In this document: piece by piece, positions 7,944-16,759 of the stretch | Position numbering within the stretch: the first letter of the stretch is position 1 | How the letters are laid out: the number at the start of each line of letters is the position of its first letter | NCBI RefSeq assembly: GCF_016522505.1 | Contig: NZ_JAEHOH010000013.1 | Span: 1-64,000, forward strand | Length of the DNA stretch: 64,000 bases | Source of the DNA: Leucobacter chromiisoli | GTDB lineage: Bacteria > Actinomycetota > Actinomycetes > Actinomycetales > Microbacteriaceae | Reading direction: 5' to 3' | Translations under genes and position numbers: made by a program | Notes under the pieces: generated by a model | Databases searched by the model: none | Told to the model about the DNA's origin: nothing | The model's input: the letters and a program-made list of their open reading frames with translations, nothing else

Positions 7944-8708
7944 TCAGTGTTGCTCGGGGCGCCCGGCGGCGACCCATTCGTCGTATTCGACGCGGCTCTC
8001 GGGAGTGGCAGGGAAGAGGCCGAGGATCGACCTGCCCCGGGCGATCTCGCGGGCCGCGAACTGCTCGTACTCGACCGCGGCGAGTGCCGCCTCCGCGACT
8101 TCCGTGACGAGCTCGCGGGGGATCACGGCAACGCCGTCGCCGTCACCGACGAGCACGTCTCCGGGGTAGACGGCCACGCCCGCACAGCCGATGGGTTCGT
8201 TGAGAGCGATGGGATGCATGCGGATCGGTGTCGCCGCGGGCGCGGCTTCCCGCTGATAGCAGGGGAGTCCGGTCTGCGCGATCGCGTCGATATCGCGGAA
8301 GCCGCCGTCGGTCACGGCGCCGGCGACGCCGCGATGCACGAGGCGGGCAGCCATCATGTCGCCCATGGACGCGCCTCCGAGACAGCCGAACGCGTCGACG
8401 ACGAGCACGGCGCCGCTCGGGCACTGCTCGATCGCGATGCGGTGCAGGTTGTCGTCGCGGGAGTAGTCGCCCATCGAATCGATGTCTTCTCTGGCGGGGA
8501 TGAAGCGCAGCGTGTACGCCGGCCCGACGAGTTGCCGTTGCGAGCCATTCAACGGCTTCAGCCCCGGCATCATGATGTTCCGGAAACCGTGGCCGAGCAG
8601 CACGTTCGCTACATTCGCCGACCCGACGCGCTCGAGCTTCACACGGGTCTCAGCATCGAGCGAGAAGCAGACCCCGTCCCGTGACTCGGCTGCGGTCTTG
8701 GCGCTCAT
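7944..8708 (-). CDS. RraA/HMG-aldolase family protein
   Basis: 254 residues of the RraA-like fold. Landmarks are SVGSANVANVLLG-type helix (near 24-34), GPAYTLRF (63-70), GAVLVVDAFGCLGGASMGDMMA (about 100-121), GAVTDGGFRDIDAI (about 130-143) and GDVLVGDGDGVAVIP (about 183-197). The GGFRD motif carries the Arg and Asp of class II pyruvate aldolases in the 4-hydroxy-4-methyl-2-oxoglutarate/4-carboxy-4-hydroxy-2-oxoadipate aldolase group. The likely role is aldol cleavage or decarboxylation in the lower pathway, releasing pyruvate or oxaloacetate. Its start overlaps the stop of the dioxygenase gene (ATGA), implying translational coupling. Confidence 0.85.
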   Translation of the reverse strand: MSAKTAAESRDGVCFSLDAETRVKLERVGSANVANVLLGHGFRNIMMPGLKPLNGSQRQLVGPAYTLRFIPAREDIDSMGDYSRDDNLHRIAIEQCPSGAVLVVDAFGCLGGASMGDMMAARLVHRGVAGAVTDGGFRDIDAIAQTGLPCYQREAAPAATPIRMHPIALNEPIGCAGVAVYPGDVLVGDGDGVAVIPRELVTEVAEAALAAVEYEQFAAREIARGRSILGLFPATPESRVEYDEWVAAGRPEQH

Positions 8709-9640
8709 TGGAAGAACTCCAGTGGCGGGCGGTTGCCCCACTGCGTCGTCTCGCTGGCGGTTCCGTTGAACTTACCCGGCTTGAAGTCGGCGTCGACCAC
8801 ATCGCCATCGGTGTAGTGCTCGATGCGGAACCCGAACGGATCTTTCCAGTAGTCGAAGACCTGACTGCCGAGCAGGTGACGGCCGACGCCCACGTCGGAA
8901 GCGTAGCCCTGCTCGACCAGGTAGTCGTGCGAGGCCATGACCGCGTCGAGATCGATGACCTCGAACGCGGAGTGGTGCACCCCTACCCAGTCGGACTGCA
9001 GGATCAGGGCGAAGTGATGGTCGACGAGTTGCTTGCCGAGGTCGAGGCGTACGAAGGTGCCGACGATCGGACCGTCCTGGCCCGGGGGCAGGAAGTAGTC
9101 GGAATCGAGCCAGTTGAAGCGCGCCTTGAACCAGGCCATCGTCTCATCGTGATCCCTGACGTGGAGCACGAAGTGGCCGAGCCGCGCGATGGTGGCAGGT
9201 GCGACGGGCGCACGCACCGGATCGTATACGCGATTCTTGTCGCGGATGTTGTTGAAGAGGTTCGGCTCGCGATCGAAGATCGGTTCGGCCTTCTCGCGAC
9301 CCCAGATCGCCTTGATCTCGATGCCGTCGGGGGTGTGCATGATGACCTCGTAGCCGCCACCGGGCTCGGTGCTCTCCTGGACCGGGCCCGATCCCTCGAA
9401 AGTGGCGAGCTCCTCGAGGTCGGCCAATGCAGCCATCTCGAACGAAGCTCCGATGAAGCGCTGCTTCTCGGCCTTACGCGTCACGTGGATGTGGCGCTGC
9501 GGGCCGGTGCCGCGCATGTACAGCGTCTCAGCGTCGCTGCCCTCGGCCTTCGTCATGCCGAAGGCTGTGAGAAAACCCTCCATGGCATCGAGGTCGGGCG
9601 CCATGTAGGTGACCTGGGCGAGGTCCACTGCGGTTGCCAT
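8705..9640 (-). CDS. Extradiol-type VOC dioxygenase (catechol 2,3-dioxygenase-like)
   Basis: 311 residues with two vicinal-oxygen-chelate domains. The candidate Fe/Mn ligands of type I extradiol enzymes are present: His156 (GHFVLHV), His222 or His223 (VHHSAFEV) and Glu274 (FRIEHYTDGD). Family members open catecholic or hydroxylated heterocyclic rings next to the hydroxyl groups, giving semialdehydes. The order monooxygenases, ring opener, aldehyde dehydrogenase, FAH-fold enzyme and aldolase forms a sensible meta-cleavage route. The start has a strong GGAGGAGA ribosome site 6 bases upstream. Substrate preference is not visible from sequence. Confidence 0.88.
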   Translation of the reverse strand: MATAVDLAQVTYMAPDLDAMEGFLTAFGMTKAEGSDAETLYMRGTGPQRHIHVTRKAEKQRFIGASFEMAALADLEELATFEGSGPVQESTEPGGGYEVIMHTPDGIEIKAIWGREKAEPIFDREPNLFNNIRDKNRVYDPVRAPVAPATIARLGHFVLHVRDHDETMAWFKARFNWLDSDYFLPPGQDGPIVGTFVRLDLGKQLVDHHFALILQSDWVGVHHSAFEVIDLDAVMASHDYLVEQGYASDVGVGRHLLGSQVFDYWKDPFGFRIEHYTDGDVVDADFKPGKFNGTASETTQWGNRPPLEFFQ

Positions 9641-9670
9641 GTTCTCCTCCTTGAAAACAGTTGTTGGTGC

Positions 9671-9716
9671 GGGGCGGGGAGGATCTCTCCGCCCCGGGTT
9701 CCGGTGCAGCCACCGG
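9671..9716 (-). terminator. Two adjacent GC hairpins between the HpaB-like and dioxygenase genes
   Basis: Arms GGGGCGGGGAG (9671-9681) and CTCTCCGCCCC (9685-9695) pair over 11 bp with one G-U. CCGGTG/CACCGG (9701-9706, 9711-9716) forms a second stem. Both lie in the 110-base gap downstream of the first operon gene. No U-tract follows, so partial termination or RNA processing is more likely than a full stop. Confidence 0.5.
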
Positions 9717-9750
9717 GATGTCGGTCTCGCTCGTGGCGAGGCCGGTCGGA

Positions 9751-11307
9751 TCAGGCTCTCGAGAGAATGCTGATGTCGTCGGGGTTCACGAGATCAGGCA
9801 CGGTCCAGCCGTCGCGGTCGTACTCGTCCATCGCCGACTGCGCGAAGCCGCGGCAGTACTCGAGGGTGCCGGTGTTCATCGCGCCGAAGAGATTGGTCTG
9901 GCGCGTGACGTCGTTGCTGCCGATGTAGTTGATCTCGTAGAGCTCGTGGCGAGCACCGAACTCGGTGCCGATCGAATCCCAGAGCATCTTCATGACCTTC
10001 ACGCGCTCCTCGGCGGTGATGCCGCCGGTGCCGCGCAGGTAGGTGTCGAGGTATCCCTTGATCTCAGGGGTGTCGAAGTCGATCGCGTGCGAGTTCAGAT
10101 AGATGAGGCCGCTCGCTACGATCTGCTCGATGATGTTCTTGATCTTCGGCATGGCCAGCTGGTTCATGACTCGATAGGCACCTGCGAAGTGCGAGTCGGG
10201 CTGGATCATGCCGTTCTTCCACGGCACCTCGCTCTTGGCCATGGCATCCGAGAGCGCCCAGAAGGTGTTGCGCCAGGCGATGACTTCCCCGAGCTGTGAC
10301 TTCACGCCGTGGAAGCCGCCGGCACCGGTGACATCGAGCGCACGGGAGAGCAGACCGACGAGGAAGTCCATCTTGACGGCGAAGCGGGTGCATCCGTGCA
10401 GCGAGGCGCGTTCGAGGTAGCCCGAGTGCACGTTGTAGCGGTTCGCCTGCTCGAGGTCGTTGTGGATGAATACGTTCTCCCAGGGCACGAACACGTCGTC
10501 GAGCACGAGGATCGCATCGTTCTCGTCCAGGCGGCTCGAGAGCGGGTAATCAAAGGGGCTGCCGAGCACACCGGCGCGGTACTCGTTCGAGACACGACAG
10601 AGCAGCTTCACTCCAGGAGAGTTCGTCGGCATGATGAACACCGGCGAGTACGCCGGGTCCTGGATGGCGACCTGGCCGACGTGACCGATGAAGGTGTAGT
10701 GGGTGAGCGCCGATCCCGTCGCGACGACCTTCGCACCCGAGACGTAGATGCCCTCTTCTGTCTCGCGGGTCACCCGGATGAAGACGTCCTTGCCGGCATC
10801 CTCGCCGGAGGCTCGATCGACCGGCGGATTCATGATGGCGTGGTTGATGTAGTAGGTCTTCTCCTGGGCCTTGCGGTACCAGTTGCGCGCGTTCTCCTCG
10901 AAGCCGCGGTAGAACTCGGCGTTCGCGCCGAGCGTGCCGAGGAAGCAGCCCTTGTAGTCGGGGGAGCGGCCCATCCAGCCCCAGGCGATCTTCTGCCACT
11001 CGGCGATCGCGTCGCGCGACTTCACCTGCTCCTCGACCGTCGTTGCGGCGCGGTAGAAGGGGTGCGTGTAGCCGCCCCACTCGGTGGGGGTCGTCAGCAC
11101 GTCCTTGCGAGCCGGGTCGTGCATCGCGTCGTACATTCTGGCGATCATGCGGGCCGAGTTGCGGAATGCCGGGTGCTTGGCGATGTTCTCGACGCGCTCG
11201 CCGTAGATCCACACCTCACGGCCGTCATTCAGACTGTCGAGATACTCCTGGCCCGTGAACGGCCGGTGGGCTTGTTCAACGCCACCGAAATCATGCTCTT
11301 GCGTCAT
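9751..11307 (-). CDS. HpaB/PheA1/TftD-family FADH2-dependent aromatic hydroxylase (oxygenase component)
   Basis: 518 residues, full length for the 4-hydroxyphenylacetate 3-monooxygenase/chlorophenol hydroxylase family. Diagnostic blocks are GREVWIYGERV near residue 29, GWMGRSPDYKGCF near 110-122, INHAIMNPPVDR (about 154), KVVATGSALTHYTF (about 193) and DDVFVPWENVFIH (about 271). It needs a partner flavin reductase, supplied at 3229-3795, and hydroxylates phenolic or hydroxy-heterocyclic rings ortho to an existing hydroxyl. It is the first gene of the operon, behind a LysR gene and a 346-base upstream region. The native substrate is unknown; HpaB itself acts on 4-hydroxyphenylacetate, but the accompanying genes differ from an hpa cluster. 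Confidence 0.88.
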   Translation of the reverse strand: MTQEHDFGGVEQAHRPFTGQEYLDSLNDGREVWIYGERVENIAKHPAFRNSARMIARMYDAMHDPARKDVLTTPTEWGGYTHPFYRAATTVEEQVKSRDAIAEWQKIAWGWMGRSPDYKGCFLGTLGANAEFYRGFEENARNWYRKAQEKTYYINHAIMNPPVDRASGEDAGKDVFIRVTRETEEGIYVSGAKVVATGSALTHYTFIGHVGQVAIQDPAYSPVFIMPTNSPGVKLLCRVSNEYRAGVLGSPFDYPLSSRLDENDAILVLDDVFVPWENVFIHNDLEQANRYNVHSGYLERASLHGCTRFAVKMDFLVGLLSRALDVTGAGGFHGVKSQLGEVIAWRNTFWALSDAMAKSEVPWKNGMIQPDSHFAGAYRVMNQLAMPKIKNIIEQIVASGLIYLNSHAIDFDTPEIKGYLDTYLRGTGGITAEERVKVMKMLWDSIGTEFGARHELYEINYIGSNDVTRQTNLFGAMNTGTLEYCRGFAQSAMDEYDRDGWTVPDLVNPDDISILSRA

Positions 11308-11653
11308 CGTCGATCGCTGTCCTCTCCGACATTGGAAATCGCAAACTACGGCCTTCGGCGGAAGGTCGCCGCAGGCTCAGAAAGACGCCGATACCCGGTC
11401 GCGATCCTGACTGCGCGCCTCGGGCGGTGCATCTGGGGAAGATCTTGTGCGAGGGGTATACGAAGTGTCAACGGGGGGCATGCGAAACGGTGCTCTCACA
11501 GGGCGCTCGCACGCATCAGGAGCCGGGAGGAGTTCGAGGTGAGAGCGCTTAAAAGACCTAATGAACAGGAGTTTTATCGGGGAGCGTCGTGAAGGCTCCC
11601 GGGTATACGCTAGACAATGGTGCAGCATACGCCCGGTGCCGCCGCACGATCCG
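11308..11653. other. Upstream control region of the aromatic catabolic operon, no gene seen
   Basis: This 346-base stretch between the LysR stop and the HpaB-like start holds a plausible minus-strand promoter (11442-11471), two copies of GGGTATACG (11454-11462 and 11601-11609) and a weak GGGAGC/GCTCCC hairpin (11580-11600). It is visibly less GC-rich than its surroundings around 11550-11580. No supported small ORF was found on either strand. Confidence 0.55.
11442..11471 (-). promoter_or_regulatory. Candidate sigma-70 promoter of the aromatic operon
   Basis: On the minus strand, TTGACA (11471-11466) is followed by an 18-base spacer and CAAGAT (11447-11442). The -35 is a perfect match and the -10 is weak, as expected for an activated promoter. 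One GGGTATACG copy lies within the spacer, where a LysR protein could contact DNA. The leader to the HpaB-like start would be about 130 bases. Confidence 0.45.
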
Positions 11654-12583
11654 TCAACTGGGAGCGGTCGCCCTCACCAGCCTCTTAGTGGCGCGGTCCG
11701 AACCCGCCATCGACGTGGCAAGGTCGAGCCAACGGGTGATGAGGGGCGTCCGCTCGGTGCCTTTGCGGAGTGCAAGTGTGACCTGCATCGGCTTGAGCCA
11801 GCGCGGAGGAGGAGCCGCCCCCACCCTCGGGTCGTGCGCGCAGATCCTCTCGGTGCTCGGAGACACCCCTATGCCGGCAGCGACGAGGGGGATGGCGGTC
11901 TGCGGATTCGAGACCAGGATCGAATCGAACGACGGTGTGCCGGCGAGTTCCGACTCCACTGCTTCGAGCATGCCCGGCATGCCGGGCACTCGGTGGGGCA
12001 GGATCCAGCGGCCCCAGTCCCGGCCTTCTGGGTGCCGCTCCGCGGCTCTTGCAGCCGGCACGGCCAACCGCAGGTCGATCTTCCTGAGTGGCAGCCAGTC
12101 GAATCGCTCCCGGATGGGAGTCGCGATGTCCTCTGGCGCCCACGGAATGCAGCCGATATCAAACTCGCCGGTGCCGAGCCCCTCAAGGACGGCTCGAGGG
12201 TTGGTATCGGTCAGTGCGACTCGCACGTCAGGAGCCAGCGCCGCGAAGCTCGAGAGCACGTCGGCGATCACTTCGTGGATCACCATGGGTTCGGCGCCGA
12301 TGCGCAGCTCCCCCAGGAGGCCCGTACCCATGAGCTTCAGCACTCGCTCGACGCGGTTCCGCGCGGCGAGCATCATCCCGCCCTGCGAAAGCAGGTATCT
12401 TCCGGCGCTGGTGGGGCGCACGCCATGGGGCGAACGCACGAGCAACTGCACTCCTACCTCCTGCTCAAGACGGGAGATGGCGGAGCTGAGCGGAGGTTGG
12501 GTCATGTTCAGCGCTTTCGCCGCCTGAGACACCGATCCGGCTTTTACCACTGCTTCGAAATACTCCAGCTGCCGGAAATCCAT
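11654..12583 (-). CDS. LysR-type transcriptional regulator of the aromatic operon
   Basis: 309 residues. The N-terminal winged helix-turn-helix ([27 protein letters not shown], residues 1-27, and [16 protein letters not shown] following) is a clear LysR domain, and residues 90-300 form the effector-binding domain. It is unusual in not being divergent: it lies just upstream of, and on the same strand as, the operon it probably controls, with its own promoter in 12584-12753. The typical inducer for this family is a substrate or pathway intermediate. It is not recognisably a named regulator. Confidence 0.88.
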   Translation of the reverse strand: MDFRQLEYFEAVVKAGSVSQAAKALNMTQPPLSSAISRLEQEVGVQLLVRSPHGVRPTSAGRYLLSQGGMMLAARNRVERVLKLMGTGLLGELRIGAEPMVIHEVIADVLSSFAALAPDVRVALTDTNPRAVLEGLGTGEFDIGCIPWAPEDIATPIRERFDWLPLRKIDLRLAVPAARAAERHPEGRDWGRWILPHRVPGMPGMLEAVESELAGTPSFDSILVSNPQTAIPLVAAGIGVSPSTERICAHDPRVGAAPPPRWLKPMQVTLALRKGTERTPLITRWLDLATSMAGSDRATKRLVRATAPS

Positions 12584-12753
12584 GGCGCAACTGTAGCCCC
12601 TGCGCGGGTTCCCGGGAAGGTTGTTCGCGGTTTGCGCCTTGCTCCGCAGCCAGTGCTCCCGCTGTGTGGGCGTGCTTCCGCCGGATCCGGGAAACGAGGT
12701 GCGCGGCTCTCGCGAGTGTGGCGGGTGCAGAAGTCGGTGGTCACTGGCACACT

Positions 12754-14409
12754 ATGGATATGCACGAGCGCGCAGGCCGACTGGCCCAACCCGAGGATCT
12801 CGTCGACGTCGACGAACTGCTCACCGCGTACGCCGAGGTCGCGCCCGACCCGGCGGATCCCGCGCAGCGGGTCGTCTTCGGCACCTCGGGGCATCGCGGC
12901 TCCTCGCTGAACGGCTCGTTCAACGAGGCGCACATCGTCGCGATCAGCGCGGCGATCGCCGAGTATCGCGCGGCCCAGGGCATCGCGGGTCCCCTGTTCA
13001 TCGGCGCCGACACGCACCCCCTCTCGGCCCCGGCCGAGCACACGGCGCGCGAGGTGCTGTCGGCGGCGGGCGTCCGGGTGCTCGCCCGCTCGGGCAGCGG
13101 CGACGAGGTCTACGTGCCGACCCCGGCCGTGAGCCACGCGATCCTCACCCACAACCGCGGGCGGGCGGCCGACGATCCCGATCGCGCCGACGGCATCGTG
13201 GTCACCCCGAGCCACAACCCGCCGAAGGACGGGGGATTCAAGTACAACCCTCCGCACGGCGGGCCCGCGGACTCCGACGCGACCGGGTGGATCGCGGAAC
13301 GCGCCAACGAGCTGCTCAAGAGCGGAGTCTCGGCGATCCCGCGCGCCACCGAGGACGGCATCGGTGGCACCCCTGTCGGCCGCTACGACTTCCTCGGCAA
13401 CTACGTCGAGGATCTCGAGAACGTGATCGACATCGCCGCCATCCGCAAGGCGGGGATCCGTCTGGGGGCCCACCCGCTGGGCGGCGCGAGCGTCGCCTAC
13501 TGGGCTGCGATCCGCGATCGCTACGACCTCGACATCACGGTGCTCGGCCCCGGTGTCGACCCGCAGTGGGCGTTCATGCACCTCGACTGGGACGGCAAGA
13601 TCCGCATGGATCCCTCCTCGGCGTCCGTCATGGCCACCGTCGACGCGTACCGCGACGACTTCCCGATCGTCACGGGCAACGACGCCGACGCCGACCGGCA
13701 CGGCATCGTGACCGCCGACGGCGGCCTGATGAACCCGAACCACTACCTCGCCGTCGCGATCGACTACCTGCTGTCGCACCGCCCCGACTGGCCGGTGGAG
13801 GCCGGGATCGGCAAGACGCTCGTCTCCTCGGGGCTGATCGACCGCGTGGTCGCCTCGCACGGGCGCCGGCTGCTCGAGGTGCCGGTCGGCTTCAAGTGGT
13901 TCGTGCCGGGTCTCTCCTCGGGCGACGTCGTGTTCGGCGGCGAGGAGAGCGCGGGCGCCTCGTTCCAGCGCTTCGACGGCTCCGCGTGGAGCACGGACAA
14001 GGACGGGATCCTGCTCGCCCTCCTCGCGGCCGAGATCCAGGCCGTCACGGGGCAGTCGCCGTCCGAGCGGTACCGCGAGCTGGTCGATCGCTTCGGCGAG
14101 CCGGCGTACGCGCGCGTCGACGCGGCCGCCACCCCCGATCAGAAGGCCCGCCTGGGAGCGCTCTCGCCCGACGATGTCACCGACACCGAGCTGGCCGGCG
14201 ACCCGATCACCGGAATCCTCACCTCGGCGCCCGGCAACGATGCGCCGATCGGCGGGCTCAAGGTGCAGACCGACCACGCATGGTTCGCGGCGCGCCCCTC
14301 CGGCACCGAAGACGTCATGAAGATCTACTCGGAGTCGTTCCGCGGGCCCGAGCACCTCGCCGAGGTGCAGGCGGCGGCGCGGGCGCTCGTCGCCCGCGTG
14401 CTCGGCTGA
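12754..14409 (+). CDS. pgm: Phosphoglucomutase, alpha-D-glucose specific
   Basis: 551 residues, the usual size of bacterial Pgm. Key motifs are [10 protein letters not shown] near 43-52, the active phosphoserine loop [17 protein letters not shown] near 149-165, metal-binding [10 protein letters not shown] near 308-317, the sugar-binding GGEES near 392, and the phosphate-binding RPSGTED near 511. It interconverts glucose 1-phosphate and glucose 6-phosphate in the cytoplasm, feeding glycogen and cell-wall sugar nucleotides. ATG at 12754 (MDMHERAG) or the second ATG at 12760 is the likely start; the open frame before it has no family character. It is monocistronic, ending at a hairpin. Confidence 0.95.
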   Translation: MDMHERAGRLAQPEDLVDVDELLTAYAEVAPDPADPAQRVVFGTSGHRGSSLNGSFNEAHIVAISAAIAEYRAAQGIAGPLFIGADTHPLSAPAEHTAREVLSAAGVRVLARSGSGDEVYVPTPAVSHAILTHNRGRAADDPDRADGIVVTPSHNPPKDGGFKYNPPHGGPADSDATGWIAERANELLKSGVSAIPRATEDGIGGTPVGRYDFLGNYVEDLENVIDIAAIRKAGIRLGAHPLGGASVAYWAAIRDRYDLDITVLGPGVDPQWAFMHLDWDGKIRMDPSSASVMATVDAYRDDFPIVTGNDADADRHGIVTADGGLMNPNHYLAVAIDYLLSHRPDWPVEAGIGKTLVSSGLIDRVVASHGRRLLEVPVGFKWFVPGLSSGDVVFGGEESAGASFQRFDGSAWSTDKDGILLALLAAEIQAVTGQSPSERYRELVDRFGEPAYARVDAAATPDQKARLGALSPDDVTDTELAGDPITGILTSAPGNDAPIGGLKVQTDHAWFAARPSGTEDVMKIYSESFRGPEHLAEVQAAARALVARVLG

Positions 14410-14411
14410 CC

Positions 14412-14444
14412 GGCTCGCGCCGGCGTTCCGCACCGGCGCGAGCC
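14412..14444 (+). terminator. Perfect 12-bp hairpin after pgm
   Basis: GGCTCGCGCCGG (14412-14423) and CCGGCGCGAGCC (14433-14444) pair without mismatch around a 9-base loop, starting 2 bases after the pgm stop. No T-run follows; GC-rich actinobacterial terminators often lack one. Confidence 0.6.
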
Positions 14445-14537
14445 AGGCGCGGGGGCCGGAGTCTCTCGCGCCCTTCGCCCCGCAACGAGGCCCCGTGCGG
14501 CGGGGCGGGCGGCCCCGCGAGCGGTACGCTTGATCCC

Positions 14538-15500
14538 ATGTCAGACGCCTCGCACGACGCACGCCGCCGCTACTCCTACCTGGGCCCGGCCGGCACGTTC
14601 ACCGAGGCGGCGCTGAAGCAGGTGCCCGAGGCCGCGGGCCAGGAGTGGTGCCCCGTCGCGAACCTCGGCGAGGCCCTCGACGACGTGATCACGGGCTGCA
14701 GCGACGCCGCCATGATCGCGATCGAGAACTCGATCGACGGCGGCGTCACGGTCGCGCAGGACGCGCTCGCGACGATCTCGGGTCTGCGCATCATCGGCGA
14801 GTACCTGGTGCCGGTGCGCTTCGTGCTGGTGGCGCGCCCCGGCACGAAGCTCGAGGACGTGGGCGTGGTCGCGGCGCATCCGGTCGCCTACGGCCAGTGC
14901 CGCGCCTGGCTCGACGATCAGATCCCGCGCCACCGCCACCTGCCGGCGACCTCGAACGTGCAGGCCGCGGTCGACCTCGTGGCGGCCGACTCGAGCGTCG
15001 ACGCGGCCATCGCTCCGCCCGGCATCGAGGAGCACTACGACGTCGAGGTGCTCGCGGAGGGCATCGCCGAGAACCCCGACGCCGTGACGCGCTTCGTGCT
15101 GGTCGGCCGCACGGCGCCCGTGGCGCCGCCCACGGGCGCCGACAAGACGAGCCTCATCGTCGAGCTGCCCGAGGATCGATCCGGCGCCCTGCTCGAACTG
15201 CTCGAGCAGTTCGCGGCCCGCGGGGTGAACCTCACGCTGCTCGCCTCGCGCCCGATCGGGGATCGGATGGGGCGGTACCGCTTCGTCATCGACGCCGAGG
15301 GGCACGTCATGGACGAGCGCGTCGCCGACGCGCTGCTCGGGGTGAAGCGATACAGCCCGCGCGTCGTCTTCCTGGGCTCCTATCCCCGGGCGGACCGCGT
15401 CGCCGCGACCACGCGCAGGGTGCACGACGACGAGACCTTCCGGGACGCCCGCGACTGGCTGCGCGGCGTGATCGAGGGGACCCCCGACGGCGACGCCTGA
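14538..15500 (+). CDS. pheA: Prephenate dehydratase
   Basis: 320 residues. The N-terminal dehydratase domain shows [12 protein letters not shown] (13-24), IENSIDGGV near 74 and the TRFVLVG block near 181-190, which carries the catalytic Thr-Arg-Phe. The C-terminal ACT domain starts at [20 protein letters not shown] near 201 and holds the phenylalanine-binding [11 protein letters not shown] stretch (ESRP-like). It converts prephenate to phenylpyruvate for Phe synthesis, and the ACT domain predicts feedback control by phenylalanine. No chorismate mutase domain is fused, as is normal in actinobacteria. The start codon was chosen at MSDASHD, close before the conserved domain. Confidence 0.94.
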   Translation: MSDASHDARRRYSYLGPAGTFTEAALKQVPEAAGQEWCPVANLGEALDDVITGCSDAAMIAIENSIDGGVTVAQDALATISGLRIIGEYLVPVRFVLVARPGTKLEDVGVVAAHPVAYGQCRAWLDDQIPRHRHLPATSNVQAAVDLVAADSSVDAAIAPPGIEEHYDVEVLAEGIAENPDAVTRFVLVGRTAPVAPPTGADKTSLIVELPEDRSGALLELLEQFAARGVNLTLLASRPIGDRMGRYRFVIDAEGHVMDERVADALLGVKRYSPRVVFLGSYPRADRVAATTRRVHDDETFRDARDWLRGVIEGTPDGDA

Positions 15501-15502
15501 CG

Positions 15503-15702
15503 CCCGGTGAACGCTCCGCGTCCGGCTACCGGCCGCCACCCCTCGCTTCGCTCCGTGGGCTGCCGCGAAGCGGCACCGCGGCCCCGGTGAACGCTCCGCG
15601 TTCACATATCGGGGCCGCCACCCCTCGCTTCGCTCCGTGGGTCTGGCGCGGTAGCGCCAGCGCGGCTGGTATCCGAACGCTCCGCGTCCGGCTACCGGCC
15701 GC
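15503..15702. repeat. Cluster of 2.5 palindromic intergenic repeats
   Basis: Two units of about 80 bases (15503-15580, 15583-15665) and a partial third (15674-15702) share GAACGCTCCGCGT. The two complete units also share CCGCCACCCCTCGCTTCGCTCCGTGGG followed by a small hairpin (GCCGCGAAGCGGC in unit 1, CTGGCGCGGTAGCGCCAG in unit 2). The third unit runs into the 3' end of the lipid kinase gene and supplies its last codons and stop. It resembles a REP/MITE-like dispersed element. Confidence 0.8.
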
Positions 15703-16687
15703 GCCAATGCGGAAGGGTCCGCACGAGGAGCGCGCCGGGGTCGACCTTCCCGTTCACCGCGAGCGCGAGACCGAAGTCGTCCCCGTCGAGCTGCACCGGC
15801 TCGGGCTCGGGAACCGACAGCGCATAGCGGGTGGCGCGCACGTAGGTGACGTTGCGGGTGTCGTTGGCGAGGTCGATGATCTTGCGACCCGTCTTCGTCT
15901 TGCGCAGCACCCCGTTCTCCCAGCCGATCTTGTTCCAGATGCGCAGCCAGGAGAACGCGCCGAGCGGCCGGAGCGCCACCACGTCGAGCTGCCCGTCGTC
16001 GACGGCGGCGTCGGGGATCAGCAGCACGCCGCCCGGCATGAGCCCGCAGTTGCCGATCATCACCGTGTACACCGTGAGGGCCCTCGGCTCGGAGCCGTCG
16101 ACGGAGTAGTGGATGCGCAGCGGAGCGTCCTTGACGATCGTGCGCAGGCCGGCGTCGACGTACGCCAGCCAGCCGAGCCGCTTCTTGAGGGTCGCCCGGG
16201 TCGCCATGATGGTGCGGGCGTCGAGCCCCATCCCCGCCAGTACGAGGAAGACGTGCTCGTCCTCGGAGTCGTCCTGCCGCACGATGCGCACGACGCCGAG
16301 GTCGATGGGGCGGTTGTGCCCGCGGAAGGCTGCGCGGACGATCTCGCCCATGCCGGTGAGCGGGATGCCGAGGTTGCGGGCGAGCAGATTGCCCGTGCCC
16401 TGCGGCACGACCGCGAGCGGGATCCCGGTGCCGCGCAGCGCCTCCGCGACCGCGCGCACCGTGCCGTCGCCGCCCGAGGCGAGCACCACGCTCGCACCGT
16501 CGGCGATCGCCTGCTCCGTCGCCGCGACGCCGGCATCGTGCTCAGCGGTCTCGTACCAGCGGGTCGGAGCCCAGCCCGCCCCGGCCTCCTCCCGGCGCAC
16601 CGCCGCCCGCAGAGCGGGCAGATCCGTCTTGAAGGGCTGATACACGACGGCCGCGCCTGGCTGCGGGCGTGCGACGGTATCGACCAT
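15692..16687 (-). CDS. Diacylglycerol/sphingosine-type lipid kinase (DagK/YegS-like)
   Basis: 331 residues with the catalytic-domain motif [14 protein letters not shown] near 70-83, [14 protein letters not shown] near 96-109 and the later GGDGT-partner PLGAF/VQLDGD elements, typical of the DAGK catalytic family. It phosphorylates a lipid hydroxyl with ATP at the membrane; the exact lipid is not clear. The start MVDTVARP was chosen because the open frame upstream runs antisense through serS. Its promoter faces serS divergently across a 72-base gap. The C-terminal codons (HWRGR) come from an intergenic repeat unit, so the natural end may once have been different. Confidence 0.88.
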   Translation of the reverse strand: MVDTVARPQPGAAVVYQPFKTDLPALRAAVRREEAGAGWAPTRWYETAEHDAGVAATEQAIADGASVVLASGGDGTVRAVAEALRGTGIPLAVVPQGTGNLLARNLGIPLTGMGEIVRAAFRGHNRPIDLGVVRIVRQDDSEDEHVFLVLAGMGLDARTIMATRATLKKRLGWLAYVDAGLRTIVKDAPLRIHYSVDGSEPRALTVYTVMIGNCGLMPGGVLLIPDAAVDDGQLDVVALRPLGAFSWLRIWNKIGWENGVLRKTKTGRKIIDLANDTRNVTYVRATRYALSVPEPEPVQLDGDDFGLALAVNGKVDPGALLVRTLPHWRGR

Positions 16688-16759
16688 GAGCACCAGGGTA
16701 CCGCTCGCATCGGTGGCGCCCTGGCGACCCGAAGGGGCGTCGCGGCTAGACTTGCCGGT

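Noticed and set aside
1170-11307. Homoprotocatechuate (hpa) operon
   Set aside because: HpaB-like, extradiol, ALDH and FAH genes fit in part, but the hydratase/aldolase set differs and the NCS1 permease, RidA-like protein, cupin and second hydroxylase are foreign to it.
11580-11600. GGGAGC/GCTCCC as the lysR terminator
   Set aside because: Six base pairs only, nine-base loop and no T-run; too weak to call.
12544-14562. Very long minus-strand open frame opposite pgm
   Set aside because: Arg/Gly/Val/Asp-rich composition without any domain; typical antisense shadow of a GC-rich gene. pgm on the other strand has all family motifs.
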